64,000 nucleotides of DNA from Thalassospira indica. Lineage in GTDB: Bacteria > Pseudomonadota > Alphaproteobacteria > Rhodospirillales > Thalassospiraceae. The translations under genes and the position numbers were made by a program. The stretch is taken from positions 992,001 to 1,056,000 of the forward strand of contig NZ_CP031555.1 in NCBI RefSeq assembly GCF_003403095.1. Reading direction: 5' to 3'. Of the stretch, positions 8,294-18,029 are shown one piece after another. The notes below the pieces were generated by a model. That model did no database searches. It saw nothing but the letters and a program-made list of their open reading frames with translations, and had not been told where the DNA came from. Positions within the stretch are counted from its first letter, which is position 1. Every line of letters starts with the position of its first letter.

Positions 8294-9085
8294 TTACGCT
8301 GGCACCACGCCGCGCACCGCCATCGCCGATGCCACAAGCGACCGCCGCCCGTCTGTCTTGCCACCAAGATATGCCAGACGTGTGGCCTGCTGAATTTCAT
8401 AGGCCGTGTCGGCATATTGCCGGTTAAAGAAATTGCGGATCAGGCTGTGCGCCCCCATCAGTGACTGCCAATAGTCATCGAAATCGATGAAATCCATGCG
8501 CACCGCCAGAGTTGCGGTTTCAATATCGCCCAATCCCGCATCCGACCAAAGATCGTAAAGGTCGTCCTCATCCTGATAGGGGACGTCGAAAACTTCTTCG
8601 CGCAGTTTTTCCCCTTCCAGTCCGCCAAGAATGGCCGCGGCATCCAGAAACAGTCGGATAAAGGTCAGCCCGCCTGATCGATCCCAGACAGAGGCCGCTA
8701 TTTTCCCGTTCGGTTTGGTGACGCGGACCATCTCGGCAACCGCCTTTTCCGGATCTTCCAGATCATTGATCAACAATTGCGAAAACGCAGTATCAAAACT
8801 GTTTTCCTCGAACGGCAGCGACAATGCATCCCCGGTTTTCAGTTCGATATTTGAAGCTTCTTCGCGCAGAGCGTCTGTCAGGTAATCGGGGATCAGGTCA
8901 ATACCGACAACCCGCGCATCCGGATACCGGTTGGCCGCAGCCAAGGTTAGGCTACCCGTGCCGCAACCGACATCAACCAACGACCCGCACGAAGGTGCTG
9001 CGACAAAATCAAGGAAGCTGCGCGACAGACGGCGGCTCCATCGACCCATGGCAATTTCATAGGTGTCTGCGATCGTGGTGTTCAT
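8294..9085 (-). CDS. Class I SAM-dependent methyltransferase
   Basis: 263 residues with a standard seven-strand methyltransferase core. Motif I is VDVGCGTGS (residues 37-45), the acidic ribose-binding residue is in VVGIDL (59-64), then GDALSLPF, a Phe-Asp motif (FDTAFS) and the post-motif 'VTKPNGKIAASVWD'. It resembles UbiE/COQ5-type enzymes in order, but the substrate is unknown. Start is ATG at 9085, divergent from the MaoC gene across a 240-bp AT-rich gap that should hold both promoters. Confidence 0.82.
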   Translation of the reverse strand: MNTTIADTYEIAMGRWSRRLSRSFLDFVAAPSCGSLVDVGCGTGSLTLAAANRYPDARVVGIDLIPDYLTDALREEASNIELKTGDALSLPFEENSFDTAFSQLLINDLEDPEKAVAEMVRVTKPNGKIAASVWDRSGGLTFIRLFLDAAAILGGLEGEKLREEVFDVPYQDEDDLYDLWSDAGLGDIETATLAVRMDFIDFDDYWQSLMGAHSLIRNFFNRQYADTAYEIQQATRLAYLGGKTDGRRSLVASAMAVRGVVPA

Positions 9086-9326
9086 CGGCGGCGTTCCCCA
9101 AAGGTTTGATCTTTTGAATTATTTTATAGCGATGACGGGTGGGCATGCCCTGATATGTCTCCGTTTCCGATAATTTCAAGCACAAGACAATTGGCCATTC
9201 GACGAAATAGGCATTGCTCATTTTGAAAAACGCGCAATAAAATTACAAATATTGCATTGCGGAATAATCATAAGCGCGACATCTAATGACTAAGTGACCG
9301 CGCAACAGGCAAAGGGTTCCAAGGAA

Positions 9327-9764
9327 ATGAACGAACGCGACGGACTTCATGGGCTGTATTTCGAGGATCTGGAGATCGGCCTGTCGGGAAGCTATGGCAA
9401 GACGGTAACAGAAACCGATATTGTCATGTTTGCCGGCATTACCGGTGATACCAACCCGGTACATCTTAATCAGGATTACGCCCAAACCACGATGTTCGAA
9501 GGCCGGATTGCCCATGGTATGCTGTCGGCCGGGTTCATTTCCACCGTTCTTGGCACCCGCTTGCCGGGGCCGGGTACGATTTATCTTTCCCAGAACCTGC
9601 AATTCAAGGCCCCGGTCCGGATTGGTGACACTGTAACGGCGCGCGTCACTGTTCGTGAACTGATGCCGGAAAAGAAACGCGCCATTCTGGAAACCAACTG
9701 CTATGTCGGGGATCGCTGTGTGATCACGGGCGAGGCAACGGTCATGGTGCCTTCGCGCGGTTGA
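9327..9764 (+). CDS. MaoC-like (R)-specific enoyl hydratase
   Basis: 145 residues, a single hot-dog domain. The hydratase motif 'FAGITGDTNPVHLNQDYA' gives the catalytic Asp41 and His46, as in PhaJ-type (R)-specific enoyl-CoA hydratases. Length also matches PhaJ (~140). Such enzymes feed (R)-3-hydroxyacyl-CoA from beta-oxidation into PHA; PHA genes lie ~50 kb away in the same window, so that role is possible but not shown. ATG at 9327 is preceded by AAAGGG ~11 nt upstream; a GTG at 9294 would add 11 residues with a poorer signal. Confidence 0.85.
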   Translation: MNERDGLHGLYFEDLEIGLSGSYGKTVTETDIVMFAGITGDTNPVHLNQDYAQTTMFEGRIAHGMLSAGFISTVLGTRLPGPGTIYLSQNLQFKAPVRIGDTVTARVTVRELMPEKKRAILETNCYVGDRCVITGEATVMVPSRG

Positions 9765-9892
9765 CCCGGCAAAGCTCGCTTTTTTGTCGGAAAAGTCTTT
9801 ACGCTTCGGGCCTGCGCCCTATATAGCTGCCTGCTGGATTTGCCGATAAAAGGTCGGCAGGCATGGAACGCAGCAAAGAGAGACCGGCGCGA

Positions 9893-10849
9893 ATGCGCGT
9901 TTTTCGATCTTTTGAGAACCTGACCGATGATGCGCGCGGCGCCGTTGTGGCGATCGGCAATTTCGATGGTTTGCATCTGGGGCATCAGTCGCTTCTGGAT
10001 CAGGCACGTGCGATTGCCCGCGATCTTGGTGCGCCGCTTGCGATCCTGACGTTTGAGCCGCATCCGCGCATGCTGTTTCGCGCCGATGATCCGCCGTTCC
10101 GTCTGACCTCGGCCGAGGACCGCGAAACCGCGGCTGGCAGCATTGATATCGACCTGTTCTATGAAGTCGAATTTAACCGCGACTTTGCCGCCATGACCGC
10201 CGAGGAATTCATCGAACGCGTTCTGGTCACGGGTCTTGGCGCCAAACATGTCGTGGTTGGCTGGGATTTCTGTTTCGGCAAGGGCCGGGCTGGCGATGTT
10301 GATTTGCTGCGCGCCATTGGTGAGAAATCCGGTTTTGGCGTCACGGCGGTGACCGCTGTCACCCATGATAACGGGATTGTCTATTCCTCGACCGCGATCC
10401 GGCAGGCGCTCCGTGATGGCCGTCCCGAAGACGCCAAGCATCTGTTGGGACGCCCGTGGGAGATTGGCGGGGTTGTCGCCCATGGCGATGCGCGCGGACG
10501 CACCATCGGCTTCCCGACGGCTAATGTTCCGCTTGGCAATCACCTGCGTCCGAAATTCGGGGTTTACGCTGTCGAGCTTGGACTGGTTTCTAAAACTGAT
10601 GGCAAAACCGTCGAACGCTGGATCCCCGGAGTCGCCAATATTGGCGTGCGGCCAAGCTTTGGCGGCGATGATGATGCCGGGCTTGAAGCGCACCTTTTTG
10701 ACTTTGATCAGGACATCTATGACCGGCGGGTGCGCGTGCGTCTGCACGGCTTTATCCGCGGGGAAAAGAAGTTCGATGGGCTTGATGCCCTGAAAGCCCA
10801 GATCGCAGCAGATGTGATCGCTGCCAAGGATATTCTCGGCAAGATTTGA
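9893..10849 (+). CDS. ribF: Bifunctional riboflavin kinase/FMN adenylyltransferase
   Basis: 318 residues. It makes FMN from riboflavin and then FAD. The N-terminal nucleotidyltransferase domain has IGNFDGLHLGHQ (residues ~21-32, with the HxGH-type site) and 'YSSTAIRQAL'. The C-terminal riboflavin kinase domain has 'GRTIGFPTANV' and 'GVYAV'. Both are full length. ATG at 9893 gives the usual MRVFRSF start and follows AGAGAGA; the ATG at 9863 would add ten atypical residues. It precedes ileS and lspA, an order common in proteobacteria. Confidence 0.96.
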   Translation: MRVFRSFENLTDDARGAVVAIGNFDGLHLGHQSLLDQARAIARDLGAPLAILTFEPHPRMLFRADDPPFRLTSAEDRETAAGSIDIDLFYEVEFNRDFAAMTAEEFIERVLVTGLGAKHVVVGWDFCFGKGRAGDVDLLRAIGEKSGFGVTAVTAVTHDNGIVYSSTAIRQALRDGRPEDAKHLLGRPWEIGGVVAHGDARGRTIGFPTANVPLGNHLRPKFGVYAVELGLVSKTDGKTVERWIPGVANIGVRPSFGGDDDAGLEAHLFDFDQDIYDRRVRVRLHGFIRGEKKFDGLDALKAQIAADVIAAKDILGKI

Positions 10850-10958
10850 ATTTGTTGACGAACCCGCTATGATCCGCGCGCTTTTCGCAAGATCAGCTTT
10901 TCGCGAGATCTCCGGGGGTTCGCCCTTTTAATTTGTTCAAGACGACAGGACCGTCACG

Positions 10959-13796
10959 ATGAGTGTCGAATACAAGAAAACCGTTATCCTGCCCAAGACC
11001 GATTTCCCGATGCGGGCGGGTTTGCCAAAGATGGAGCCGACCCTGCTCGAGCAGTGGAAGAAAGAGGACCTCTACGGCAAAATTCGCGGTATTTCGGCCG
11101 ATCGTGAAATGTTTGTCCTCCATGATGGCCCGCCCTATGCGAACGGCCATCTGCATATTGGTCATGCACTGAACAAGATCCTTAAAGACGTCATCACCCG
11201 TTCCCAGCAGATGCTGGGCAAGAACGCTGTTTACGTTCCGGGTTGGGACTGCCACGGCCTTCCGATTGAATGGAAGATCGAAGAACAATACCGTGCCAAG
11301 GGCAAGAACAAGGACGATGTTCCGATTGCCGAATTCCGCAAAGAATGCCGTGAGTTTGCCCAGAAATGGCTTGATATTCAGCGTGAAGAATTCAAACGCC
11401 TTGGCGTGATGGGCGACTGGGACAATCCCTATGTCACCATGGACTACAAGGCAGAAGCCTCTATTGCCCGTGAACTTGGCAAGTTCCTGATGAACGGTTC
11501 GCTCTATATGGGCTCCAAACCGGTCATGTGGTCGGTGGTTGAAAAGACCGCCCTTGCCGAGGCCGAAGTCGAATATCACGACCATACGTCCAAAACGATC
11601 TATGTCCGCTTCCCGGTCACCGAGACCAAGGTTGATCTGCTTAAAGACGCGACCATCGTCATCTGGACCACGACCCCTTGGACCATTCCGGGCAACCGCG
11701 CGATTTCGTACGGCGAAGATATCGAATATTCGGTGATCGAAGTTACCGAAACCGCCGAGGAAGCCTGGGCCACAGTCGGCGAGAAGATGGCTGTCTGTAC
11801 CGACCTTCTTGAAGACCTGTGCAAAAACGGTCGCGTTACCGGTCACAAGGTTGTCGGCACCTTTAAGGGCTCCGAGCTTGAAGGCACGCTTTCAGCCCAT
11901 CCGTTCCGCGGGCAGGGCTATGACTTTGACGTACCGCTTCTGGCAGCCGATTATGTCACGACCGATACCGGTACCGGCTTTGTCCACACCGCACCGACCC
12001 ACGGCCCGGACGATTACCAGACCGGCCTGAAATACGGTCTGGAAGTGCCGGAAATGGTCGATGGTGACGGGGCTTATTATCAGACCGTGCCGCTGTTTGC
12101 CGGCGAACGCATCTATGATGAAAACGGCAAGGAAGCCGGTGCCAACGAAGCTGTCATCGCCAAGCTGATCGAAGTGGATGCGCTGCTGTCGCGCGGTCGT
12201 CTCAAGCACTCCTATCCGTGCTCGTGGCGTTCCAAGGCGCCGGTGATCTATCGCACCACACCGCAATGGTTCATTTCCATGCAGGATAATGACCTGCGTG
12301 AAAAGGCGCTTAAGGCGATTGATGAAACCCGCTTTGTGCCGGAAGCCGGTCGTAACCGTCTGCATTCTATGATCGCCAACCGCCCGGACTGGTGCGTATC
12401 GCGCCAGCGTGCATGGGGCGTGCCGATCACGGTGTTCATTGAAAAAAGCACCCGGCAGCCGCTGCGTGATCAGGAAGTCCTTGATCGCGTGTACGAAGCC
12501 TTCTGCGAGGAAGGTGCTGATGCGTGGTTCACCCGCGATGCACAGTATTTCCTTGGCGACAAATACAACGCCGATGATTTCGAACAGGTCACCGACGTGC
12601 TTGATGTCTGGTTTGATTCCGGTTCGACCCATGCCTTCGTGCTTGAAGAACGTCAGGACCTGAAATGGCCGGCTGACCTTTATCTTGAAGGTTCGGATCA
12701 GCATCGTGGTTGGTTCCACAGCTCTTTGCTGGAATCCTGTGGTACCCGTGGTCGCGCCCCGTACGAAGCGGTTCTGACCCATGGCTTTGTTCTTGATGGC
12801 GAAGGCCGCAAGATGTCGAAGTCGCTTGGCAATGTGATTGCGCCGAACGATGTGATCGACAAACTGGGTGCAGATATCCTGCGTTTGTGGGTGGTGAGCT
12901 CGGATTATCATGATGATCTGCGCATCAGCCATGAAATCATTCAGCGCCATTCCGACATCTATCGTCGTCTGCGCAATACCCTGCGCTTCCTGCTGGGCAA
13001 CCTTGATGGATTTGACCAGTCTGAAAAGGTTGCGGATAACGAACTGCCGGAACTGGAACGTTGGGTTCTGCATCGTCTGAGCCACCTTGACGACATGGTG
13101 CGCAAGACGACGGCGGATTACGACTTCCACAGCATGTTTATCGAACTGCATAACTTCTGCGCGCTCGACATGTCGGCGTTCTATCTTGATATCCGCAAGG
13201 ACGCGCTTTATTGCGACGCGCCAAGCAGCCTGCGCCGCCGTGCGGCCCGCACGGTCATGGATCGCGTGTTTGATTGCCTTGTGCGTTGGTTGGCACCGGT
13301 TCTGTGCTTTACCGCCGACGAAGCATGGCGTGCCCGTTATGGCGCAGACAGCTCGGTGCATGCAGAAACCTTCAACACGGTTTCGGATGGCTGGAAAGAC
13401 GATGCGCTGGCCGCCAAATGGGCCAAAATTCGCAAGCTGCGTCGTGTTGTCACCGGTGCGCTTGAACTTGAACGTGCCGAAAAACGCATTGGCGCCAGCC
13501 TTGATGCCGCACCAAAGGTTTATGCGACCGCTGATTATGTCGAGGCCCTGGCTGGCCTTAATCTTGCCGAAATCGCCATTACATCTGACATCGAACTGAT
13601 CACGGGTGACGCACCGGATGGTGCCTATACCCTTGATGATGTTGCAGGTGTCGGTGTTGTGTCGGCACTGGCAGAAGGCGAGAAATGCGAACGTTGCTGG
13701 CAGACCCTGCCGGAAGTTGGCAGCCACGCTGAACATAAAACCGTTTGCAACCGCTGTGCGGATGCCGTTGATGAAATGGGAATTGCCGCCGAGTAA
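10959..13796 (+). CDS. ileS: Isoleucyl-tRNA synthetase
   Basis: 945 residues, class Ia aminoacyl-tRNA synthetase. HIGH-type signature HLHIGH (64-69) sits after 'PYANG'. The KMSKS loop is at about 618-622. The CP1 editing domain lies between (e.g. 'TTTPWTIPGNRA'). A C-terminal zinc ribbon has paired cysteines (CERC near 911 and CNRC near 928). This is the bacterial IleS1-type length and ending. A pair of imperfect direct repeats around CTTTTCGC(A/G)AGATC is visible just upstream (~10880-10911). lspA follows 65 bp downstream. Confidence 0.98.
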   Translation: MSVEYKKTVILPKTDFPMRAGLPKMEPTLLEQWKKEDLYGKIRGISADREMFVLHDGPPYANGHLHIGHALNKILKDVITRSQQMLGKNAVYVPGWDCHGLPIEWKIEEQYRAKGKNKDDVPIAEFRKECREFAQKWLDIQREEFKRLGVMGDWDNPYVTMDYKAEASIARELGKFLMNGSLYMGSKPVMWSVVEKTALAEAEVEYHDHTSKTIYVRFPVTETKVDLLKDATIVIWTTTPWTIPGNRAISYGEDIEYSVIEVTETAEEAWATVGEKMAVCTDLLEDLCKNGRVTGHKVVGTFKGSELEGTLSAHPFRGQGYDFDVPLLAADYVTTDTGTGFVHTAPTHGPDDYQTGLKYGLEVPEMVDGDGAYYQTVPLFAGERIYDENGKEAGANEAVIAKLIEVDALLSRGRLKHSYPCSWRSKAPVIYRTTPQWFISMQDNDLREKALKAIDETRFVPEAGRNRLHSMIANRPDWCVSRQRAWGVPITVFIEKSTRQPLRDQEVLDRVYEAFCEEGADAWFTRDAQYFLGDKYNADDFEQVTDVLDVWFDSGSTHAFVLEERQDLKWPADLYLEGSDQHRGWFHSSLLESCGTRGRAPYEAVLTHGFVLDGEGRKMSKSLGNVIAPNDVIDKLGADILRLWVVSSDYHDDLRISHEIIQRHSDIYRRLRNTLRFLLGNLDGFDQSEKVADNELPELERWVLHRLSHLDDMVRKTTADYDFHSMFIELHNFCALDMSAFYLDIRKDALYCDAPSSLRRRAARTVMDRVFDCLVRWLAPVLCFTADEAWRARYGADSSVHAETFNTVSDGWKDDALAAKWAKIRKLRRVVTGALELERAEKRIGASLDAAPKVYATADYVEALAGLNLAEIAITSDIELITGDAPDGAYTLDDVAGVGVVSALAEGEKCERCWQTLPEVGSHAEHKTVCNRCADAVDEMGIAAE

Positions 13797-13861
13797 CGGT
13801 GGCGTTCGGGAACGCCCTGCCAGCTGGCAGGGCACATCCCGGCAAGTCAGAAAGAGTGTTG

Positions 13862-14335
13862 ATGAAACATCGTGCCTTTGTGTTTGGTCTGATCGTCATT
13901 GCAATCGTGTTTGGTGTCGACCAGTGGACCAAGGCGCTTGCCATTGATGGTCTGTCGAACCCGCTTCGCGTCATCGAAGTGACGCCGTTCATGAACTTTG
14001 TTCTGGCCTGGAACCCGGGTGTTTCGTTTGGCCTGTTTCAGGGGCAGGCACCTTGGGTGATGATTGCGGTGACGGCGGCCATCACCATTGGCTTTGGCAT
14101 CTGGATGTGGCGCACGCGCGATTCCATGCTGCGCTTTGCCCTGGCAATGATCATTGGCGGCGCGATTGGCAACCTCGTTGATCGTCTGCGCCACGGGGCT
14201 GTGACCGACTTCATTGATCTGCATGTTGCGGGTTATCACTGGCCGGTATTCAATATTGCCGATAGTGCAATCACGGTTGGTGCGGCGCTACTGTTGATCG
14301 ATTCCCTTTTTGGCGGTAAAAAATCTACCAGATGA
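13862..14335 (+). CDS. lspA: Prolipoprotein signal peptidase II
   Basis: 157 residues, four transmembrane helices. Aspartic protease that removes lipoprotein signal peptides in the inner membrane. The catalytic aspartates sit in the conserved blocks 'GAVTDFID' (Asp116) and 'FNIADS' (Asp134); the GNLVDR motif is also present. I start at ATG 13862, after AGAAAGAGTGTTG; the frame stays open upstream but the extra residues are hydrophilic and atypical. The next gene encodes a lipoprotein that would be its substrate. Confidence 0.95.
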   Translation: MKHRAFVFGLIVIAIVFGVDQWTKALAIDGLSNPLRVIEVTPFMNFVLAWNPGVSFGLFQGQAPWVMIAVTAAITIGFGIWMWRTRDSMLRFALAMIIGGAIGNLVDRLRHGAVTDFIDLHVAGYHWPVFNIADSAITVGAALLLIDSLFGGKKSTR

Positions 14336-14385
14336 ATTTTGGCCGGGCGAACATGGTCCGGTTTTGAAGTGGTAATGAGGCACAA

Positions 14386-14967
14386 ATGGCCCGGAAACTG
14401 ACGACCAATATTTTCAAAATTGCATTGCTGAGCGGACTTGCGCTTGGCGTTTCCGGTTGTGAATCAACACGTGAAACCTTTGGCCTGAACAAACAGTCGC
14501 CCGACGAGTTTGCGGTTGTTTCGCGCGCCCCGCTCAGCCTGCCGCCTGATTTTACGCTGCGTGTTCCTGATCCGGGCGCACCGCGCCCACAGACCGGTTC
14601 GACCACCGATCAGGCGCGTCGTATTCTGGTTGGCGAAGATCCCAACGTTGTAAAACGTGACATCACCGAAGGCACGCGAAGCAAGGGTCAGGTTGCCCTT
14701 CTTTCGGCATCCGGTGCGCAATATGCCGATCCGGAAATCCGCAACACGGTGGATCGTGAAACCTCGATCTTCATTTCCGAAAGCGAAGGCGTCGTCGACG
14801 ATCTGCTGTTCTGGCAAGAAAAGCCGGAATTCGGCACTGTCGTCGATCCGGCCGCCGAAGCCAAGCGTATCCGCGATCAGCAGGCATTGGGTGACAATGT
14901 TGCCGGTGGTGCCGATACCCCGGTGATCGAACGCAAACAGAAAGGCTGGCTGGAAGACATCTTCTAA
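14386..14967 (+). CDS. bamF: BamF-like lipoprotein (DUF3035)
   Basis: 193 residues. Lipoprotein signal peptide with lipobox 'GVSGC' (Cys25), then a mostly disordered, Pro- and charge-rich chain. Features such as 'PDEFAVVSRAPLSLPPDF' are the hallmark of DUF3035 proteins, described in Caulobacter as BamF, an alphaproteobacterial subunit of the outer-membrane beta-barrel assembly machine. The C-terminus 'ERKQKGWLEDIF' is also typical. It is probably co-transcribed with lspA (50-bp gap). A strong hairpin closes the unit. Confidence 0.85.
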   Translation: MARKLTTNIFKIALLSGLALGVSGCESTRETFGLNKQSPDEFAVVSRAPLSLPPDFTLRVPDPGAPRPQTGSTTDQARRILVGEDPNVVKRDITEGTRSKGQVALLSASGAQYADPEIRNTVDRETSIFISESEGVVDDLLFWQEKPEFGTVVDPAAEAKRIRDQQALGDNVAGGADTPVIERKQKGWLEDIF

Positions 14968-15014
14968 GCTTCGCCAGACGGTTCGCCGACTACACGACAA
15001 TTTGATGCATTCAG

Positions 15015-15048
15015 ACAAGGGCGCGATGGTTTCGCGCCCTTGTTCTGT
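15015..15048 (+). terminator. Rho-independent terminator after bamF
   Basis: A perfect 12-bp stem, ACAAGGGCGCGA (15015-15026) with TCGCGCCCTTGT (15032-15043), and a 5-nt loop. It is followed by TCTGT, a weak U-tract. It separates bamF from the M16 peptidase pair. Confidence 0.75.
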
Positions 15049-15158
15049 CATATTCGGTTCTTAAGAAATGCCTGTTGAATGCAAGTGCCGCGTTCTGCCG
15101 GTCCTGCATTGAAACACACCGTTTGCATAACCATCCTGAATTGGAATGGGACGCCACA

Positions 15159-16580
15159 ATGAGAATTTCTGGAACAATCCGATCAATGACGCGCAGCTCT
15201 GTGGCTGTGCTCGCCCTCGTCGCACTGACTCTTGCCCTTGTGCCCGGTTTGTCACGGGCGGCTGTTTTCAGCCCGCAAACTGCCACCCTTGATAACGGTA
15301 TGCAGGTCGTGCTGGTGGAAAACCACCGTGCACCCGTCGTTACCCATATGGTCTGGTACAAGGTCGGCTCGGCCGACGAGCCCCAAGGTGTATCGGGCAT
15401 TGCCCATTTCCTTGAACATCTGATGTTCAAGGGGACCGATAAGGTGGCCCCGGGCGACTTTTCAAAGATCGTTGCGCGCAATGGCGGCAATGACAACGCC
15501 TTCACCAGTTGGGACTATACCGGATATTTCCAGAACATCGCACGTGACCGGCTTGATCTGGTGATGAAGATGGAAGCCGACCGCATGACCAATCTGAAAC
15601 TTTCAGATGATGTGGTTCTGCCCGAACGCGATGTGATCATCGAAGAACGCCGGTCGCGCATTGATACCAGCCCGGGCGCACTTTTGGGCGAACAGATGCG
15701 CGCGTCCCTCTATATGGCGCATCCCTACGGTCGGTCGATCATTGGCTGGCGCCACGAGATGGAAAAACTTTCCACCGAAGACGCACTTGAATTTTATCGC
15801 GACTGGTATGCGCCCAATAACGCCATTCTGGTTGTTGCCGGCGACATCACGATGGATGAATTGCTGCCGATGGCCGAAAAATATTACGGCGTCATCCCGC
15901 GTGGTAAGGACATGACCCGTGACCGTGTTCAGGAACCGGTTCAGCATGCCCCGCGCAAGGTCACCATGCGTGACCCGCAGGTCGGTCAGGCATCCTGGTC
16001 GCGCTACTACCTTGCACCGTCCTATAATACCGATGCGGCTGATGCCGCACCGCTTGATGTGCTGAGCGAAATCATCGGATCGGGCACCACCAGCCGCTTC
16101 TTTAAGGCGCTTGTGGTTGATCAGGAAATCGCGTCAAGCGTTGGCACCTTCTACGACCCGGTCGCGGTCGATCTGGCAAGCTTCGGTGTCTATGCCGTTC
16201 CGCGCGGTGATGTCGATCTGGCCGACCTTGAAAAGGCGGTGGAGGCCGAAATTGCCAAGGTCGTGTCTGACGGTGTGACGCAGGATGAACTCGACCGTGC
16301 CAAGCAGAAGCTGCTTGATAGCGCCGTTTTCGCCCGTGATTCGCTATCGGCCGGTGCACGTGTGCTCGGCCAGTCGCTTGCGGTCGGTTTGACCGTGGAT
16401 CAGGTCGAAAGCTGGCCGGATCGGATTTCGGCCGTGACGGTGGATCAGGTCAATGAGGCTGCCAAACGCGTCTTTGATGCCAACAAATCCGTCACCGGCT
16501 GGCTGATGCCGCCCGAAGGTGGTCCGGTCACGGGCGCTGGTGCCGCCCTTCCGATTACCTCCGGCGAAGGAGTGCACTGA
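15159..16580 (+). CDS. M16-family zinc peptidase, catalytic subunit
   Basis: 473 residues. Signal peptide to about residue 34 (LSRAA). The inverted zinc motif HFLEH (83-87) is intact, with the downstream Glu expected in the 'E.....ERR' region (VIIEERRSR). A second M16 half follows (~200-430). The product should be a periplasmic peptidase. It works in this family with a partner lacking the zinc motif, which is exactly the next gene. Sphingomonas SPH2682/SPH2681 is the characterised precedent. I start at ATG 15159 to give a proper signal peptide. Confidence 0.92.
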   Translation: MRISGTIRSMTRSSVAVLALVALTLALVPGLSRAAVFSPQTATLDNGMQVVLVENHRAPVVTHMVWYKVGSADEPQGVSGIAHFLEHLMFKGTDKVAPGDFSKIVARNGGNDNAFTSWDYTGYFQNIARDRLDLVMKMEADRMTNLKLSDDVVLPERDVIIEERRSRIDTSPGALLGEQMRASLYMAHPYGRSIIGWRHEMEKLSTEDALEFYRDWYAPNNAILVVAGDITMDELLPMAEKYYGVIPRGKDMTRDRVQEPVQHAPRKVTMRDPQVGQASWSRYYLAPSYNTDAADAAPLDVLSEIIGSGTTSRFFKALVVDQEIASSVGTFYDPVAVDLASFGVYAVPRGDVDLADLEKAVEAEIAKVVSDGVTQDELDRAKQKLLDSAVFARDSLSAGARVLGQSLAVGLTVDQVESWPDRISAVTVDQVNEAAKRVFDANKSVTGWLMPPEGGPVTGAGAALPITSGEGVH

Positions 16581-16581
16581 T

Positions 16582-17913
16582 ATGAACAAGCTGTTTAAAC
16601 AGATCGCCGGTGTGGCCTTTGCGACAACGCTTGGCTTTGGCTTTGCGCAACAGGCAAAGGCGGTCGAGGTACAGGAAGTGATTTCAGACGGCGGCATTCG
16701 CGCCTGGCTGATCGAAGATCACATGAACCCGCTGATGACCATGGATATCGCCTTTACCGGCGCGGGGGCGGCAACTGATCCCGATGGCAAGCTTGGTCTG
16801 GCCAACATGGTATCGGGCCTGATTGACGAAGGTGCAGGTGCCATGGACAGCCAGACCTTCCGCAGTGAAATGGAAAACCGGTCCATCGGTCTTTCCTTTG
16901 ATGCCGGGCGCGATGATTTTGCCGGATCACTGACCACGCTAACGCGTGAACGCGAAACAGCGATTGATCTGCTGCGTCTGGCGCTGTCCGAACCTCGCTT
17001 TGATGACGAGGCGGTTGAACGTATCCGCGCACAGGTTGTTTCGGGCCTCAAACGGGCCGAAACCGATCCGCGCGATATCGCCAGCCGCACGTTCTTTGCC
17101 TCGATCTTTGGCGATCATCCCTATGGTCGGCCGGTCTCGGGCACGCTTGAAACCGTGGCCGGTTTGAACGCCAATGATTTTCGTGGCTTCGTGCGCCGCG
17201 CCTTTGCCAAGGACAACCTGATTGTGGGCGTCGCCGGTGACATCACCGCCGAAGAACTTGGTCCGCTGCTCGACGAGGCCTTTGGCGCCCTGCCAGACAA
17301 AAGCGACCTGCCAAAGATCGCCGATGTCACGCCGACCTATGGCGATATCGACGTGATCGAACAGGACATCCCGCAAAGTCAGGCGATCTGGGGCCAGAAA
17401 GGCATCGAGCGCCAGGATCCGGATTTCTATGCCGCCTATGTGATGAATTACATCCTTGGCGGTGGCGGTTTCTCATCGCGCCTGACAGAGGAAGTTCGTG
17501 AAAAGCGTGGATTGGCTTATGGTGTTTATAGCTACCTCGCCAATCTTGATCATGCCGACATGATGATGGGCGGGGTTGCCACGCGCAATGACGCGATTGG
17601 GCAAAGCCTGTCGCTGATCAGCACGGAATGGACCAAGATGAAGCAGGACGGCATTACCCAGGAAGAACTTGATAATACCAAGGCCTACCTCACCGGGGCC
17701 TTCCCGCTGCGCTTCACCAGCCTTGGCAATCTGTCGGGCATGCTGGTCGGCATGCAAAAGGAAGACCTTGGTATGGACTTCCTCGATCGTCGCAATGACA
17801 TGGTCAATGCCGTTACCCTTGATGACGTCAACCGGGTGGCAGCAAGTCTGATGGACCCGGCCAATGTTACAGTCACCGTGGTCGGCAAGCCGGAAGGTGA
17901 TCTGGCCTTCTGA
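16582..17913 (+). CDS. M16-family peptidase homologue, inactive partner
   Basis: 443 residues with signal peptide (to ~QQAKA). The domain arrangement is that of an M16 peptidase, but the zinc motif position reads 'MVSGLIDEG' and has no HxxEH, so it cannot bind catalytic zinc. It keeps the conserved 'REKRGLAYGVYSYL' substrate-binding region (residues ~304-318) that completes the active site of the partner in heterodimers. ATG at 16582 follows the upstream stop by one base, so translational coupling and 1:1 production are likely. Inactivity is inferred from the motif. Confidence 0.9.
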   Translation: MNKLFKQIAGVAFATTLGFGFAQQAKAVEVQEVISDGGIRAWLIEDHMNPLMTMDIAFTGAGAATDPDGKLGLANMVSGLIDEGAGAMDSQTFRSEMENRSIGLSFDAGRDDFAGSLTTLTRERETAIDLLRLALSEPRFDDEAVERIRAQVVSGLKRAETDPRDIASRTFFASIFGDHPYGRPVSGTLETVAGLNANDFRGFVRRAFAKDNLIVGVAGDITAEELGPLLDEAFGALPDKSDLPKIADVTPTYGDIDVIEQDIPQSQAIWGQKGIERQDPDFYAAYVMNYILGGGGFSSRLTEEVREKRGLAYGVYSYLANLDHADMMMGGVATRNDAIGQSLSLISTEWTKMKQDGITQEELDNTKAYLTGAFPLRFTSLGNLSGMLVGMQKEDLGMDFLDRRNDMVNAVTLDDVNRVAASLMDPANVTVTVVGKPEGDLAF

Positions 17914-17943
17914 TCGCAGACGAGCCATTGGGCCTTAAAAGTT

Positions 17944-17985
17944 ACAAAGCGCGGTGAAAGGGATTTCGCCGCGCTTTGTGCTTTG
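17944..17985 (+). terminator. Terminator after M16 pair
   Basis: ACAAAGCGCGG (17944-17954) pairs with CCGCGCTTTGT (17969-17979), with extra pairing toward the loop (TGAAA/TTTCG). GCTTTGG follows. It ends the M16 transcript before mutL. Confidence 0.7.
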
Positions 17986-18029
17986 GTAGGTTCATCCCAA
18001 CCAAGACAAACATCACGAGCACCGCCTTC

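Noticed and set aside
9701..10747. 348-residue minus-strand frame
   Set aside because: Antisense of ribF, which has complete motifs.
11892..13835. 647-residue frame opposite ileS
   Set aside because: Antisense shadow of a high-GC gene; the composition (His/Arg-rich) is not protein-like and ileS is certain.
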